Below, piece after piece: positions 35,511 through 47,899 of a stretch of 58,367 nucleotides of DNA. This DNA comes from Pseudomonas sp. Root71 (lineage in GTDB: Bacteria; Pseudomonadota; Gammaproteobacteria; Pseudomonadales; Pseudomonadaceae), in NCBI RefSeq assembly GCF_001429045.1, contig NZ_LMHY01000007.1:54750-113116 (forward strand), given 5' to 3'. The translations under genes were made by a program, and so were the position numbers. The notes below the pieces were generated by a model. That model had not been told where the DNA came from and made no database searches. It was given only the letters and a program-made list of their open reading frames with translations. Numbering within the stretch: the stretch's first letter is position 1; each line of letters opens with the position of its first letter.

Positions 35511-35983
35511 AGCACCAAAAACTGACTGACGAGTCGTATTAGACCAAAGATGTAGTGCCTGAAAAAAAGCACTACAAAACGTTTGACGAGCCAAAAAAGC
35601 AAAGGCATGATGGCCTCGCTCCCGCTAATCAGAGGCCCTGGCAAGGGCCTTCGAGGCGATGTTCGCACCTACCCCGCGAACCGCTTCGTGTCTGTACCGC
35701 CCACAAGGTGTGTTTGACGAGGTTGTCGACTGGAACGAAGTTGTCCCGAGGGACGGAAGCGTAATAGGTAACCCGGCACCACACTGATGTTCGCACCAAG
35801 GCCCACGACGCCCGAATGCGCCCGCAGTCCGCCTTTACCTGCTCACTTCCCCTCGAGCCGATCGTTCATCCCGTCGCCCTCCCCGCCGAACCCGACTTGA
35901 CCGCTTAAGCTTCTGGTCAGCGAGCGCAGGAATTTTCCACCGCAGAACAACTTTTCATAAAGACGCGACGAGGTTTATCTCCC
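35511..35983. other. Long aceA upstream region
   Basis: About 470 bases without a supported gene. TGTAGTGC-CTGAAAAAAA-GCACTACA at 35551-35576 is a clean 8-bp stem after the secretin-like gene, lacking a U-run. GTCCC-GA-GGGAC near 35740 is a small stem. The last 20 bases (GACGCGACGAGGTTTATCTC) hold the aceA ribosome-binding site. A promoter and long leader for aceA are expected here, but I cannot point to the boxes. Confidence 0.5.
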
Positions 35984-37309
35984 ATGGCACTGACACGCGA
36001 ACAGCAAATTGCAGCCCTCGAAAAAGACTGGGCTGAAAACCCGCGCTGGAAAGGCGTGACACGCACTTACTCCGCTGCTGACGTCGTCCGCCTGCGTGGC
36101 TCGGTTCAACCTGAGCACACCTTTGCAAAAATGGGCGCCGAGAAGCTGTGGAACCTGGTGACCCAGGGTGCCAAGCCAGCCTTCCGTCCTGAGAAAGATT
36201 TCGTCAACTGCATGGGCGCCCTGACCGGCGGCCAGGCTGTACAACAAGTCAAGGCCGGCATCCAGGCGATCTACCTGTCTGGCTGGCAAGTGGCTGCGGA
36301 CAACAACTCCGCCGAATCGATGTACCCGGACCAGTCGCTGTACCCGGTGGACTCGGTTCCAACCGTGGTCAAGCGCATCAACAACTCGTTCCGTCGTGCC
36401 GACCAGATCCAGTGGAAAGCCGGCAAGAACCCGGGCGACGACGGCTACATCGACTACTTCGCGCCTATCGTTGCTGACGCCGAAGCCGGTTTCGGCGGCG
36501 TACTGAACGCTTACGAGTTGATGAAGAGCATGATCGAAGCAGGCGCCGCCGGCGTTCACTTCGAAGACCAACTGGCTTCCGTGAAAAAATGCGGCCACAT
36601 GGGCGGCAAGGTACTGGTTCCTACCCAGGAAGCCGTACAGAAGCTGACCGCTGCCCGCCTGGCTGCTGACGTTGCCGGTACTCCGACCATCATCCTGGCC
36701 CGTACCGACGCTAACGCAGCTGACCTGCTGACTTCGGACTGCGACCCGTACGACCAGCCATTCGTGACTGGCGAACGTACCCAGGAAGGCTTCTACAAAG
36801 TGCGCGCCGGTCTGGACCAGGCCATCGCTCGCGGCCTGGCCTACGCTCCGTACGCCGACCTGATCTGGTGCGAAACCGCCAAGCCGGACCTGGACGAAGC
36901 TCGTCGCTTCGCCGAAGCGATCAAGAAGGAATACCCGGACCAACTGCTGTCGTACAACTGCTCGCCTTCCTTCAACTGGAAGAAAAACCTGGACGACGCG
37001 ACCATCGCCAAGTTCCAGCGCGAACTGTCCGCCATGGGTTACAAGCACCAGTTCATCACCCTGGCCGGCATTCACAACATGTGGCACAGCATGTTCAACC
37101 TGGCGCACGACTACGCCCGCAACGACATGACTGCCTACGTGAAGCTGCAAGAGCAGGAATTCGCTGACGCTTCGAAGGGCTACACCTTCGTGGCTCACCA
37201 GCAGGAAGTGGGCACCGGCTACTTCGACGACATGACCACCGTGATCCAGGGTGGCTCGTCCTCGGTAACCGCACTGACCGGTTCGACCGAAGAAGAACAG
37301 TTCCACTGA
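35984..37309 (+). CDS. aceA: Isocitrate lyase
   Basis: A 441-residue glyoxylate-shunt enzyme that splits isocitrate into glyoxylate and succinate. The signature KKCGHMGGK has catalytic Cys203. Other marks are [35 protein letters not shown] and [14 protein letters not shown]. Length matches the short (E. coli-like) class. It has its own long leader and terminator. The substrate is shared with icd and idh about 7-11 kb upstream. Confidence 0.97.
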   Translation: MALTREQQIAALEKDWAENPRWKGVTRTYSAADVVRLRGSVQPEHTFAKMGAEKLWNLVTQGAKPAFRPEKDFVNCMGALTGGQAVQQVKAGIQAIYLSGWQVAADNNSAESMYPDQSLYPVDSVPTVVKRINNSFRRADQIQWKAGKNPGDDGYIDYFAPIVADAEAGFGGVLNAYELMKSMIEAGAAGVHFEDQLASVKKCGHMGGKVLVPTQEAVQKLTAARLAADVAGTPTIILARTDANAADLLTSDCDPYDQPFVTGERTQEGFYKVRAGLDQAIARGLAYAPYADLIWCETAKPDLDEARRFAEAIKKEYPDQLLSYNCSPSFNWKKNLDDATIAKFQRELSAMGYKHQFITLAGIHNMWHSMFNLAHDYARNDMTAYVKLQEQEFADASKGYTFVAHQQEVGTGYFDDMTTVIQGGSSSVTALTGSTEEEQFH

Positions 37310-37371
37310 TCTGCTTCGCCTGAGTCAACGGCCGTTGCGGACTGATTAGAAACCGCAACGCCGCCCATCTG

Positions 37372-37400
37372 ACGCCCCGACTGGTTCGGGGCGTTTTTTT
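37372..37400 (+). terminator. Intrinsic terminator of aceA
   Basis: ACGCCCCGA-CTGG-TTCGGGGCGT followed by TTTTTTT, 62 bases after the stop. A second stem, GTTGCGG...CCGCAAC (37334-37360), precedes it. Confidence 0.9.
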
Positions 37401-37430
37401 GTGCGCGTTTTCCCAAACACCGCCACCCCC

Positions 37431-37519
37431 TGTAGGAGCTGACGAGTGAAACGAGGCTGCGATCTTTCAAAGGCAAGATCAAAAGATCGCAGCCTCGTTT
37501 CACTCGTCAGCTCCTACAG
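37431..37519. repeat. REP doublet, unusual family B variant
   Basis: Outer ends TGTAGGAGCTG and the inner GGCTGCGATCTTT are those of family B, but the loop part GCCGAAGG is replaced by ACGAGTGAAACGAGG, and the same change is present, inverted, in the other arm. The two arms are fully complementary, so the unit is a recent or gene-converted copy of a different sublineage. Confidence 0.85.
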
Positions 37520-37584
37520 TAACGCGCATATAAGGCAACTTTCTGCGCACTTGCGGAATAAACAGTTTAAAAACCACCACAAAC

Positions 37585-37603
37585 AATATTGATTATCATT
37601 TAG
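37585..37603. promoter_or_regulatory. Candidate Fur box
   Basis: AATATTGATTATCATTTAG matches the classical 19-base Fur consensus at 13 positions by my count. It overlaps the candidate promoter at 37589-37616, a layout expected for iron-dependent repression. Located about 250 bases before nuoA. Confidence 0.4.
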
Positions 37604-37616
37604 CATCAACTATGTT
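37589..37616 (+). promoter_or_regulatory. Candidate promoter upstream of nuoA
   Basis: TTGATT (37589-37594), 16-base spacer, TATGTT (37611-37616). Fair match. A second candidate, TATAAT at 37713-37718 with TTGAGG 19 bases upstream, is closer to nuoA. Which drives nuo is not known. Confidence 0.35.
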
Positions 37617-37710
37617 CGTTACATTCCCTACAAAACATAATTGACGAAATGCCGGCTAATGCCCACGGGCCAAGGGCCACAGGGCTTTTGAGGCTCGCTA
37701 TGTCCTTATT

Positions 37711-37733
37711 CCTATAATAAATTTCGCTATAGG
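37711..37733. promoter_or_regulatory. Inverted repeat around a minus-10-like box before nuoA
   Basis: CCTATA-ATAAATTTCGC-TATAGG is a perfect 6-bp inverted repeat that includes a TATAAT hexamer. It may be an operator at a nuo promoter. The remaining 37520-37853 gap shows no gene. Confidence 0.35.
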
Positions 37734-37853
37734 AATTTTACTTGCCGGGTGTTTAGCCATAAAATCAGCGGGATTGATTGCTGCGACATATCGTCACTGC
37801 TTTTGTTTCTTTTCAAGCTCAGAGACCTTTGCTCTCTGTTAAGGATTACCAGC

Positions 37854-38267
37854 ATGCCCGAAGCGACAGGACTCATGGCCCATAACTGGGGCTTTGCCAT
37901 TTTCCTTCTAGGCGTCGTCGGCCTCTGTGCCTTCATGCTGGGCGTCTCCAGCCTCCTCGGGTCAAAAGCCTGGGGCCGCAGCAAAAACGAACCGTTCGAG
38001 TCCGGCATGCTACCTACAGGTGGCGCCCGCTTGCGGCTCTCAGCCAAATTCTATCTGGTCGCGATGTTGTTCGTGATCTTCGATATTGAAGCCCTCTTTC
38101 TCTTTGCATGGTCTGTGTCCGTCCGCGAAAGCGGCTGGACCGGATTCGTCGAAGCTCTCGTTTTCATAGCAATTCTGTTGGCAGGTCTTGTCTACCTATT
38201 CCGAGTGGGCGCCCTTGACTGGGCTCCGGAAGCTCGGCGCAAGCGGCAAGCGAAGCTGAAACAATGA
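37854..38267 (+). CDS. nuoA: NADH-quinone oxidoreductase subunit A
   Basis: A 137-residue membrane subunit of complex I with three transmembrane helices ([39 protein letters not shown] with the conserved [27 protein letters not shown]). First gene of the 13-gene nuo operon. The start [11 protein letters not shown] follows AAGGATTACCAGC. Confidence 0.95.
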   Translation: MPEATGLMAHNWGFAIFLLGVVGLCAFMLGVSSLLGSKAWGRSKNEPFESGMLPTGGARLRLSAKFYLVAMLFVIFDIEALFLFAWSVSVRESGWTGFVEALVFIAILLAGLVYLFRVGALDWAPEARRKRQAKLKQ

Positions 38268-38277
38268 GGCTTTGGCA

Positions 38278-38952
38278 ATGCAATACAATCTCACCAGGAT
38301 CGACCCCGATGCTCCTAACGAGCAGTATCCGATTGGCCAGCGGGAAACCGTTTCCGATCCGTTAGAAGATCAAGTCCACAAAAACATTTTCATGGGCAAG
38401 CTCGAAGACGTGCTTAACGGCACGATCAACTGGGGGCGCAAGAACTCCCTGTGGCCGTATAACTTCGGTCTTTCGTGCTGCTACGTGGAAATGACCACCG
38501 CCTTCACGGCGCCCCACGACATCGCGCGCTTTGGCGCCGAGGTTATCCGGGCATCGCCGCGCCAGGCGGATTTCATGGTTATCGCCGGTACCTGCTTCAT
38601 CAAGATGGCGCCGATCATTCAGCGTCTCTACGAGCAAATGCTCGAACCTAAATGGGTCATTTCCATGGGTTCGTGCGCCAACTCCGGTGGCATGTACGAC
38701 ATCTACTCCGTCGTTCAAGGGGTGGACAAGTTCCTGCCCGTGGACGTCTACGTGCCTGGCTGCCCGCCCCGCCCTGAGGCTTTCCTGCAAGGCTTGATGC
38801 TGTTGCAGGAGTCGATTGGCCAGGAGCGTCGTCCACTTTCCTGGGTCGTTGGTGATCAAGGCGTGTATCGCGCCGAGATGCCTTCCGAAAAGGAAAAGCG
38901 CCGCGAACAGCGTATTCAGGTAACCAACCTGCGCAGCCCCGACGAAGTCTGA
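38278..38952 (+). CDS. nuoB: NADH-quinone oxidoreductase subunit B
   Basis: A 224-residue peripheral-arm subunit that carries cluster N2, the last iron-sulfur centre before quinone. The tandem cysteines ([10 protein letters not shown]), then [19 protein letters not shown] and [11 protein letters not shown] supply the ligands. Ten bases after nuoA. Confidence 0.97.
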   Translation: MQYNLTRIDPDAPNEQYPIGQRETVSDPLEDQVHKNIFMGKLEDVLNGTINWGRKNSLWPYNFGLSCCYVEMTTAFTAPHDIARFGAEVIRASPRQADFMVIAGTCFIKMAPIIQRLYEQMLEPKWVISMGSCANSGGMYDIYSVVQGVDKFLPVDVYVPGCPPRPEAFLQGLMLLQESIGQERRPLSWVVGDQGVYRAEMPSEKEKRREQRIQVTNLRSPDEV

Positions 38953-38974
38953 TCCAGACCTGCTTCTTTAATAG

Positions 38975-40810
<1,836 letters not shown>

Positions 40811-40812
40811 GC

Positions 40813-41310
40813 ATGAACAGCACGCTTATCCAGACAGACCGTTTCACCTTGAGTGAAACCGAGCGCTCGGCCATCGAGCACGAGCTGCATCACTACGAAG
40901 ACCCGCGCGCGGCGTCGATCGAAGCCCTGAAGATCGTCCAGAAGGAACGTGGCTGGGTGCCGGACGGCGCCTTGTACGCCATCGGCGAGATCCTCGGCAT
41001 CCCGGCCAGCGACGTTGAAGGCGTGGCTACTTTCTATAGCCAGATCTTCCGTCAGCCGGTTGGCCGTCACATCATTCGCGTCTGCGACAGCATGGTCTGC
41101 TACATCGGCGGCCACGAGTCCGTGGTCAGCGAAATCCAGAGCAAGCTGGGCATCGGCCTGGGTCAGACCACCGCCGACGGTCGTTTCACCCTGCTGCCGG
41201 TCTGCTGCCTCGGCAACTGCGACAAGGCGCCGGCGTTGATGATCGACGACGACACTTTCGGTGATGTGCAGCCAGCAGGCGTTGCCAATTTGCTCGAGGG
41301 CTACGTATGA
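40813..41310 (+). CDS. nuoE: NADH-quinone oxidoreductase subunit E
   Basis: A 165-residue thioredoxin-fold subunit carrying 2Fe-2S cluster N1a. Ligand cysteines are in [11 protein letters not shown] and [14 protein letters not shown]. It follows nuoC/D by two bases and overlaps nuoF by four (GTATGA). Confidence 0.96.
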   Translation: MNSTLIQTDRFTLSETERSAIEHELHHYEDPRAASIEALKIVQKERGWVPDGALYAIGEILGIPASDVEGVATFYSQIFRQPVGRHIIRVCDSMVCYIGGHESVVSEIQSKLGIGLGQTTADGRFTLLPVCCLGNCDKAPALMIDDDTFGDVQPAGVANLLEGYV

Positions 41311-42662
41311 CCCTGACTTCTTTCGGTCCGGCCAACCTCATCAAGCGTTCGGCCGAGACTCACCCGCTGACCTGGCGCCTGCGTGACGACGGCGAAGCCG
41401 TATGGCTCGACGAGTACCAGGCCAAGAACGGTTACGCCGCTGCGCGCAAGGCCTTCGCCGACATGGCCCAGGACGACATCGTCCAGACCGTGAAAGACTC
41501 CGGCCTCAAGGGTCGCGGCGGTGCTGGCTTCCCCACTGGTGTTAAGTGGGGCCTGATGCCAAAGGACGAATCCATCAACATCCGCTACCTGCTGTGCAAC
41601 GCGGATGAAATGGAGCCCAACACCTGGAAAGACCGCATGCTGATGGAGCAACTGCCCCATCTGCTGATCGAAGGCATGCTGATCAGTGCCCGCGCGCTGA
41701 AAACCTACCGTGGCTACATCTTCCTGCGTGGCGAGTACACCACCGCCGCCAAGCACCTCAACCGTGCCGTGGAAGAAGCCAAGGCAGCCGGCCTGCTGGG
41801 CAAGAACATCCTGGGCTCGGGTTTTGATTTCGAGCTGTTCGTCCACACCGGCGCCGGGCGTTACATCTGCGGTGAAGAAACCGCGCTGATCAACTCCCTC
41901 GAAGGCCGCCGCGCCAACCCGCGCTCCAAGCCGCCCTTCCCTGCCGCCGTTGGCGTATGGGGCAAGCCGACTTGCGTGAACAACGTCGAGACCCTGTGCA
42001 ACGTGCCGGCGATCATCGCTGACGGCGTGGACTGGTACAAATCGTTGGCCCGCGAAGGCAGCGAAGACATGGGCACCAAGCTCATGGGCTTCTCCGGCAA
42101 GGTCAAGAACCCTGGCCTGTGGGAACTGCCGTTCGGCGTTACCGGTCGCGAGCTATTCGAAGACTACGCCGGCGGCATGCGCGACGGTTACAAGCTCAAG
42201 TGCTGGCAGCCTGGCGGCGCCGGTACCGGCTTCCTGTTGCCGGAACACCTGGACGCACAAATGTACGCCGGCGGCATCGCCAAAGTGGGCACCCGCATGG
42301 GTACCGGCCTGGCCATGGCGGTGGACGACAGCGTCAACATGGTGTCCCTGCTGCGCAACATGGAGCAGTTCTTCGCCCGCGAGTCCTGTGGCTTCTGCAC
42401 CCCGTGCCGCGATGGCTTGCCATGGAGCGTCAAGCTCCTGATGGCCATCGAGAACGGTGAAGGCCAGCCAGGCGACATCGAGACCCTGCTGGGTCTGGTC
42501 GGCTTCCTCGGCCCAGGCAAGACCTTCTGTGCTCACGCACCGGGCGCCGTGGAGCCGTTGGGCAGCGCAATCAAATACTTCCGTCCAGAGTTCGAAGCCG
42601 GTATCGCGCCTGTCAGCGCCGCCGTCCCGCCCCTGGCAAGGCCGATCGTAGTCGGCGCGTAA
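41307..42662 (+). CDS. nuoF: NADH-quinone oxidoreductase subunit F
   Basis: A 451-residue subunit with the NADH and FMN sites and cluster N3. Glycine-rich [17 protein letters not shown] binds [23 protein letters not shown] binds FMN, and the cluster ligands lie in [12 protein letters not shown] with a distant Cys in [11 protein letters not shown]. Followed by the hairpin-containing gap before nuoG. Confidence 0.97.
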   Translation: MTLTSFGPANLIKRSAETHPLTWRLRDDGEAVWLDEYQAKNGYAAARKAFADMAQDDIVQTVKDSGLKGRGGAGFPTGVKWGLMPKDESINIRYLLCNADEMEPNTWKDRMLMEQLPHLLIEGMLISARALKTYRGYIFLRGEYTTAAKHLNRAVEEAKAAGLLGKNILGSGFDFELFVHTGAGRYICGEETALINSLEGRRANPRSKPPFPAAVGVWGKPTCVNNVETLCNVPAIIADGVDWYKSLAREGSEDMGTKLMGFSGKVKNPGLWELPFGVTGRELFEDYAGGMRDGYKLKCWQPGGAGTGFLLPEHLDAQMYAGGIAKVGTRMGTGLAMAVDDSVNMVSLLRNMEQFFARESCGFCTPCRDGLPWSVKLLMAIENGEGQPGDIETLLGLVGFLGPGKTFCAHAPGAVEPLGSAIKYFRPEFEAGIAPVSAAVPPLARPIVVGA

Positions 42663-42670
42663 ACGCTTAA

Positions 42671-42700
42671 AAAAGCGAAGGGTCCGTGCCCTTCGCTTTT
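42671..42700. terminator. Perfect hairpin inside the nuo operon (nuoF-nuoG gap)
   Basis: AAAAGCGAAGGG-TCCGTG-CCCTTCGCTTTT is a perfect 12-bp stem just after the nuoF stop, in the only long gap (136 bases) of the operon. The U-run is within the stem, so it may be a weak terminator, an RNase-processing or a stability element. Confidence 0.6.
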
Positions 42701-42798
42701 CGTGTGATGACGCCTTTAACGGCTGTGTTGATTCACGCGGATAACAAGATTCCATTAGCCACGCCCGCTGACACCGGGCCAACGAAGAACTTTGAACC

Positions 42799-45513
42799 AT
42801 GGCCACTATCCACGTAGACGGCAAAGCGCTCGAAGTCGATGGGGCAGACAACCTGTTACAGGCATGTCTGTCTCTGGGCCTCGATATTCCGTATTTCTGC
42901 TGGCACCCTGCCCTCGGCAGCGTTGGCGCTTGTCGCCAGTGCGCGGTCAAGCAGTACACCGACGAGAACGACACCCGTGGTCGTATCGTCATGTCCTGCA
43001 TGACCCCTGCCACCGACAACACCTGGATCTCCATCGAAGATGAAGAATCCAAGGCCTTCCGCGCCAGTGTTGTTGAATGGTTGATGACCAACCACCCCCA
43101 CGACTGCCCGGTCTGTGAGGAAGGCGGTCACTGCCACCTGCAAGACATGACGGTAATGACCGGCCACAACGAGCGCCGTTACCGCTTCACCAAGCGTACC
43201 CACCAGAACCAGCAACTGGGCCCGTTCATTTCCCACGAGATGAACCGCTGCATCGCTTGCTACCGCTGCGTGCGCTTCTATAAAGACTACGCTGGCGGCA
43301 CCGACCTCGGTGTGTTTGGCGCCCACGACAACGTGTACTTCGGACGTGTAGAAGACGGCACCCTGGAAAGCGAGTTCTCCGGCAACCTCACCGAGGTCTG
43401 CCCGACCGGTGTGTTCACCGACAAGACTCACTCCGAGCGCTACAACCGCAAGTGGGACATGCAGTTCTCGCCGAGCATCTGCCATGGCTGCTCCAGCGGT
43501 TGCAACATTTCCCCGGGCGAACGTTACGGCGAACTGCGTCGTATCGAAAACCGTTTCAACGGTTCGGTGAACCAGTACTTCCTGTGCGACCGTGGCCGTT
43601 TCGGCTATGGCTACGTCAACCGCGAAGACCGCCCACGCCAGCCGCTGCTGGCCAACGGCACCAAGCTGAGCCTCGACGAAGCGCTGGATAAAGCCGCCGA
43701 CCTGCTGCGCGGTCGCAACATCGTCGGTATCGGTTCGCCACGTGCCAGCCTCGAAAGCAACTACGCGTTGCGCGAACTGGTCGGCGCCGAGCACTTCTAC
43801 TCGGGTATCGAAGCTGCCGAGCTGGAGCGCATCCGCCTGGTCCTGCAAGTGCTCAAAGACAGCCCGCTGCCAGTGCCGAACATGCGCGACATCGAAGACC
43901 ACGACGCCGTGTTCGTCCTCGGTGAAGACCTGACCCAGACGGCTGCGCGCATGGCCCTGTCCCTGCGTCAATCGGTCAAGGGCAAGGCCGAAGACATGGC
44001 CGACGCCATGCGCGTCCAGCCTTGGCTCGACGCCGCCGTGAAGAACATCGGTCAGCACGCGCTGAACCCGCTGTTCATCGCCAGCCTGGCTGAAACCAAG
44101 CTCGACGACATCGCCGAAGAGTGCGTTCACGCCGCTCCAGACGACCTGGCCCGCATCGGTTTCGCCGTGGCTCACGCCCTCGACGCCAGCGCTCCGGCCG
44201 TTGAAGGCCTGGACGCTGAAGCCCTCGAACTGGCCAAGCGCATCGCCGACGCCCTGCTCGCAGCCAAGCGTCCGCTGATCATCGCCGGCACTTCCCTGGG
44301 CTCCAAAGCCCTGATCGAAGCCGCCGCGAACATCGCCAAAGCCTTGAAGCTGCGCGAGAAGAACGGTTCCATCAGCCTGATCGTGCCAGAGGCCAACAGC
44401 CTCGGCCTGGCCATGCTCGGTGGCGAATCGGTTGACGCCGCGCTGCAAGCGGTGATCGATGGTAAAGCCGACGCCATCGTCGTGCTGGAAAACGATCTGT
44501 ACACCCGTACCGACAAGGCCAAGGTCGATGCTGCCCTGACCGCCGCCAAAGTGCTGATCGTGGCCGACCATCAGAAGACTGCCACCAGCGATCGCGCGCA
44601 CCTGGTTCTGCCAGCCGCCAGCTTCGCTGAAGGCGACGGTACCCTGGTCAGCCAGGAAGGCCGCGCCCAGCGCTTCTTCCAGGTCTTCGATCCGAAGTAC
44701 ATGGACGCGAGCATCCTGGTTCACGAAGGCTGGCGCTGGCTGCATGCCCTGCGCGCAACCCTGTTGAACCAGCCGATCGACTGGACCCAACTGGACCACG
44801 CCACCGCCGCCGTCGCTTCCAGCACCTCGATCCTGAACCGCATCGTCGATGCCGCGCCGTCCGCCGCGTTCCGCATCAAGGGCATGAAACTGGCCCGTGA
44901 ACCGTTGCGTTACTCCGGTCGTACCGCCATGCGTGCCGACATCAACGTGCACGAACCGCGTACTCCGCAAGACAACGACACCGCGTTCAACTTCTCGATG
45001 GAAGGTTACTCGGGCTCGGTCGAACCGCGTCAGCAAGTGCCATTCGCCTGGTCTCCGGGCTGGAACTCGCCGCAAGCCTGGAACAAGTTCCAGGACGAAG
45101 TCGGTGGTCACATCCGCGCTGGCGACCCGGGCACCCGCCTGATCGAAAGCACCGGTGACTCGCTGAACTGGTTCGCCAGCGCTCCGCGTGCGTTCAACCC
45201 AGCTCCTGGTACCTGGCAGGCCGTGCCGTTCTTCCACCTGTTCGGCAGCGAAGAGAACTCTTCGAAAGCCGCTCCGGTTCAGGAACGCATTCCGGCTGCT
45301 TATGTTGCACTGGCCAAGTCCGAAGCCGACCGCCTGGGCGTCAACGACGGTGCCATGCTGAGCCTGAACGTGGCTGGCCAGACCCTGCGTCTGCCGCTGC
45401 GTATCAACGAAGAGCTGGGCGCTGGCCTGGTGGCACTGCCTGCGGGCATCGCCGGCATTCCGCCAGCAATTTTCGGTAAATCCGTTGACGGTCTGCAGGA
45501 GGCAGCTCAATGA
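42799..45513 (+). CDS. nuoG: NADH-quinone oxidoreductase subunit G
   Basis: A 904-residue subunit with a ferredoxin-type N terminus. 2Fe-2S ligands are in [17 protein letters not shown]; the His-ligated N5 site is [13 protein letters not shown]4 uses [11 protein letters not shown]. Extra cysteines [13 protein letters not shown] with a later [12 protein letters not shown] bind the N7 cluster found in only some bacteria. The rest has the molybdopterin-oxidoreductase fold without the cofactor. The stop overlaps nuoH. Confidence 0.97.
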   Translation: MATIHVDGKALEVDGADNLLQACLSLGLDIPYFCWHPALGSVGACRQCAVKQYTDENDTRGRIVMSCMTPATDNTWISIEDEESKAFRASVVEWLMTNHPHDCPVCEEGGHCHLQDMTVMTGHNERRYRFTKRTHQNQQLGPFISHEMNRCIACYRCVRFYKDYAGGTDLGVFGAHDNVYFGRVEDGTLESEFSGNLTEVCPTGVFTDKTHSERYNRKWDMQFSPSICHGCSSGCNISPGERYGELRRIENRFNGSVNQYFLCDRGRFGYGYVNREDRPRQPLLANGTKLSLDEALDKAADLLRGRNIVGIGSPRASLESNYALRELVGAEHFYSGIEAAELERIRLVLQVLKDSPLPVPNMRDIEDHDAVFVLGEDLTQTAARMALSLRQSVKGKAEDMADAMRVQPWLDAAVKNIGQHALNPLFIASLAETKLDDIAEECVHAAPDDLARIGFAVAHALDASAPAVEGLDAEALELAKRIADALLAAKRPLIIAGTSLGSKALIEAAANIAKALKLREKNGSISLIVPEANSLGLAMLGGESVDAALQAVIDGKADAIVVLENDLYTRTDKAKVDAALTAAKVLIVADHQKTATSDRAHLVLPAASFAEGDGTLVSQEGRAQRFFQVFDPKYMDASILVHEGWRWLHALRATLLNQPIDWTQLDHATAAVASSTSILNRIVDAAPSAAFRIKGMKLAREPLRYSGRTAMRADINVHEPRTPQDNDTAFNFSMEGYSGSVEPRQQVPFAWSPGWNSPQAWNKFQDEVGGHIRAGDPGTRLIESTGDSLNWFASAPRAFNPAPGTWQAVPFFHLFGSEENSSKAAPVQERIPAAYVALAKSEADRLGVNDGAMLSLNVAGQTLRLPLRINEELGAGLVALPAGIAGIPPAIFGKSVDGLQEAAQ

Positions 45514-46517
45514 CCTTGTTCACTCCTGAAGTGATCGATGTGATCATCGCGGTCCTCAAGGCCGTGGTGATTCTGCTCGCCGTGGTGGTTTGCGGCGCAC
45601 TGCTGAGCTGGGTCGAGCGTCGTTTGCTCGCCCTCTGGCAGGACCGTTACGGTCCGAACCGCGTCGGTCCGTTCGGCGCGTTCCAGATCGCTGCCGACAT
45701 GATCAAGATGTTCTTCAAGGAAGACTGGACGCCTCCATTCGCCGACAAGATGATCTTCACCCTGGCACCAGTCGTGGCCATGAGCGCCCTGCTGATTGCC
45801 TTCGCGATCATCCCGATCACCCCGACCTGGGGCGTGGCGGACATCAACATCGGCATCCTGTTCTTCTTCGCCATGGCTGGCCTGTCGGTCTACGCGGTAC
45901 TGTTCGCCGGCTGGTCGAGCAACAACAAGTTCGCCCTGCTGGGCAGCTTGCGTGCCTCGGCGCAGACCGTGTCGTACGAAGTGTTCATGGGCCTGTCGCT
46001 GATGGGCATCGTGATCCAGGTCGGCTCGTTCAACATGCGCGACATCGTTGAATATCAAGCGCAGAACCTGTGGTTCATCATTCCACAGATCTTCGGTTTC
46101 CTGACCTTCTTCATCGCTGGCGTGGCCGTGACTCACCGTCACCCGTTCGACCAGCCGGAAGCGGAACAGGAACTGGCTGACGGTTACCACATTGAATACG
46201 CCGGCATGAAATGGGGCATGTTCTTCGTCGGCGAGTACATCGGCATCGTGCTGATCTCGGCGCTGCTGGTGACCTTGTTCTTCGGTGGCTGGCACGGTCC
46301 GTTCGGCATCCTGCCGCAGATCCCGTTCATCTGGTTCGCACTGAAAACCGCGTTCTTCATCATGATCTTCATTCTGTTGCGCGCCTCGATTCCGCGCCCA
46401 CGGTATGACCAAGTGATGGATTTCAGCTGGAAGTTCTGCTTGCCGCTGACCCTCGTCAACATGCTGGTGACCGCTGCGATCGTGTTGCTCAACACGCCCG
46501 CCGTCGCGGCTCAGTGA
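45510..46517 (+). CDS. nuoH: NADH-quinone oxidoreductase subunit H
   Basis: A 335-residue membrane subunit next to the quinone site. About eight transmembrane helices; conserved charged loops include [20 protein letters not shown] near the N terminus and [18 protein letters not shown]. Four-base overlap with nuoG. Confidence 0.97.
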   Translation: MTLFTPEVIDVIIAVLKAVVILLAVVVCGALLSWVERRLLALWQDRYGPNRVGPFGAFQIAADMIKMFFKEDWTPPFADKMIFTLAPVVAMSALLIAFAIIPITPTWGVADINIGILFFFAMAGLSVYAVLFAGWSSNNKFALLGSLRASAQTVSYEVFMGLSLMGIVIQVGSFNMRDIVEYQAQNLWFIIPQIFGFLTFFIAGVAVTHRHPFDQPEAEQELADGYHIEYAGMKWGMFFVGEYIGIVLISALLVTLFFGGWHGPFGILPQIPFIWFALKTAFFIMIFILLRASIPRPRYDQVMDFSWKFCLPLTLVNMLVTAAIVLLNTPAVAAQ

Positions 46518-46529
46518 GGATAGAGAATC

Positions 46530-47075
46530 ATGAAGTACATATTTGACATCGTGCATGGCTTCTACACCCAGCTTCGCAGCCTGGTGATGATTTTCGGCCA
46601 CGCCTTCCGCAAGCGCGACACGCTGCAGTACCCGGAAGAACCGGTCTACCTGCCGCCGCGCTACCGTGGCCGTATCGTCCTGACCCGCGACCCCGACGGC
46701 GAAGAGCGATGTGTAGCCTGCAACCTGTGCGCCGTGGCGTGCCCGGTCGGTTGCATCTCGCTGCAGAAAGCTGAAACCGAAGACGGTCGCTGGTACCCGG
46801 ACTTCTTCCGCATCAACTTCTCGCGCTGCATTTTCTGCGGCCTCTGCGAGGAAGCCTGCCCGACCACCGCGATCCAGCTGACACCGGATTTCGAAATGGC
46901 CGAGTTCAAACGTCAGGACCTGGTTTACGAGAAAGAAGATCTGCTGATCTCCGGCCCCGGCAAAAACCCTGATTACAACTTCTATCGTGTTGCAGGTATG
47001 GCGATTGCCGGGAAGCCGAAAGGCTCCGCGCAGAATGAAGCCCAGCCGATCAACGTGAAGAGCTTGCTGCCTTAA
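46530..47075 (+). CDS. nuoI: NADH-quinone oxidoreductase subunit I
   Basis: A 181-residue ferredoxin-like subunit with two 4Fe-4S clusters (N6a, N6b): [15 protein letters not shown] and [15 protein letters not shown]. It passes electrons to NuoB. Ribosome-binding site GAGGATAGAGAATC. Confidence 0.97.
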   Translation: MKYIFDIVHGFYTQLRSLVMIFGHAFRKRDTLQYPEEPVYLPPRYRGRIVLTRDPDGEERCVACNLCAVACPVGCISLQKAETEDGRWYPDFFRINFSRCIFCGLCEEACPTTAIQLTPDFEMAEFKRQDLVYEKEDLLISGPGKNPDYNFYRVAGMAIAGKPKGSAQNEAQPINVKSLLP

Positions 47076-47084
47076 GGAAGAAAG

Positions 47085-47588
47085 ATGGAATTCGCTTTCT
47101 ATTTCGCATCGGGTATCGCTGTGGTGTCCACGCTTCGCGTGATCACCAACACCAACCCTGTGCATGCCCTGCTCTACCTGATCATTTCGCTGATCGCCGT
47201 GGCCATGACGTTCTTCGCCCTCGGCGCACCGTTTGCCGGTGTCCTGGAAGTGATCGCCTACGCTGGCGCCATCATGGTGCTGTTCGTGTTCGTGGTGATG
47301 ATGCTGAACCTGGGCCCGGCCTCGGTTCAGCAAGAGCGCGTCTGGCTCAAGCCCGGTATCTGGGGCGGCCCGGTCCTCCTCGCCGCGCTGCTGCTGGTGG
47401 AACTGCTGTACGTGCTGTTCTCCCACCAGACCGGTGAAGCCATCGGCCACACCACCGTAGACGCCAAGGCCGTGGGCATCAGCCTGTTCGGTCCTTACCT
47501 GCTGGTGGTCGAACTCGCCTCGATGCTGCTGCTCGCCGCAGCTGTCACGGCGTTCCACTTGGGCCGCAACGAAGCCAAGGAGCAATGA
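47085..47588 (+). CDS. nuoJ: NADH-quinone oxidoreductase subunit J
   Basis: A 167-residue membrane subunit with five predicted helices. The third, [19 protein letters not shown], contains the conserved pi-bulge region that couples redox state to proton movement. Starts after AAGGAAGAAAG. Confidence 0.96.
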   Translation: MEFAFYFASGIAVVSTLRVITNTNPVHALLYLIISLIAVAMTFFALGAPFAGVLEVIAYAGAIMVLFVFVVMMLNLGPASVQQERVWLKPGIWGGPVLLAALLLVELLYVLFSHQTGEAIGHTTVDAKAVGISLFGPYLLVVELASMLLLAAAVTAFHLGRNEAKEQ

Positions 47589-47590
47589 CG

Positions 47591-47899
47591 ATGCCTGCTA
47601 TCCCCATGGAGCATGGTCTGGCGGTCGCCGGCATCCTGTTCTGCCTCGGTCTGGTCGGCCTGATGGTCCGCCGCAACATCCTTTTCGTGCTGATGAGCCT
47701 GGAGGTCATGATGAATGCCTCCGCGCTGGCGTTCATCGTTGCCGGTAGCCGCTGGGCGCAGCCGGATGGACAGATCATGTTCATCCTGGTGATCAGCCTC
47801 GCAGCCGCCGAGGCCAGTATTGGCCTGGCGATCCTGCTGCAACTGTATCGCCGCTTCCACACGCTCGATATCGACGCTGCCAGTGAGATGCGCGGATGA
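47591..47899 (+). CDS. nuoK: NADH-quinone oxidoreductase subunit K
   Basis: A 102-residue, three-helix membrane subunit related to MrpC. Conserved Glu residues lie in [10 protein letters not shown] and [13 protein letters not shown]. The second ATG (47591) fits the family start [11 protein letters not shown] and the AAGGAG spacing better than the one two codons upstream. Overlaps nuoL by four bases. Confidence 0.95.
   Translation: MPAIPMEHGLAVAGILFCLGLVGLMVRRNILFVLMSLEVMMNASALAFIVAGSRWAQPDGQIMFILVISLAAAEASIGLAILLQLYRRFHTLDIDAASEMRG

Noticed and set aside
35555..35764. Short frame upstream of aceA
   Set aside because: Starts inside a hairpin and has an amino-acid mix unlike protein; better read as leader.
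35760..35790. Sigma-54 promoter before aceA
   Set aside because: GGCACCACACTGATG has the GG but no GC at the required spacing.
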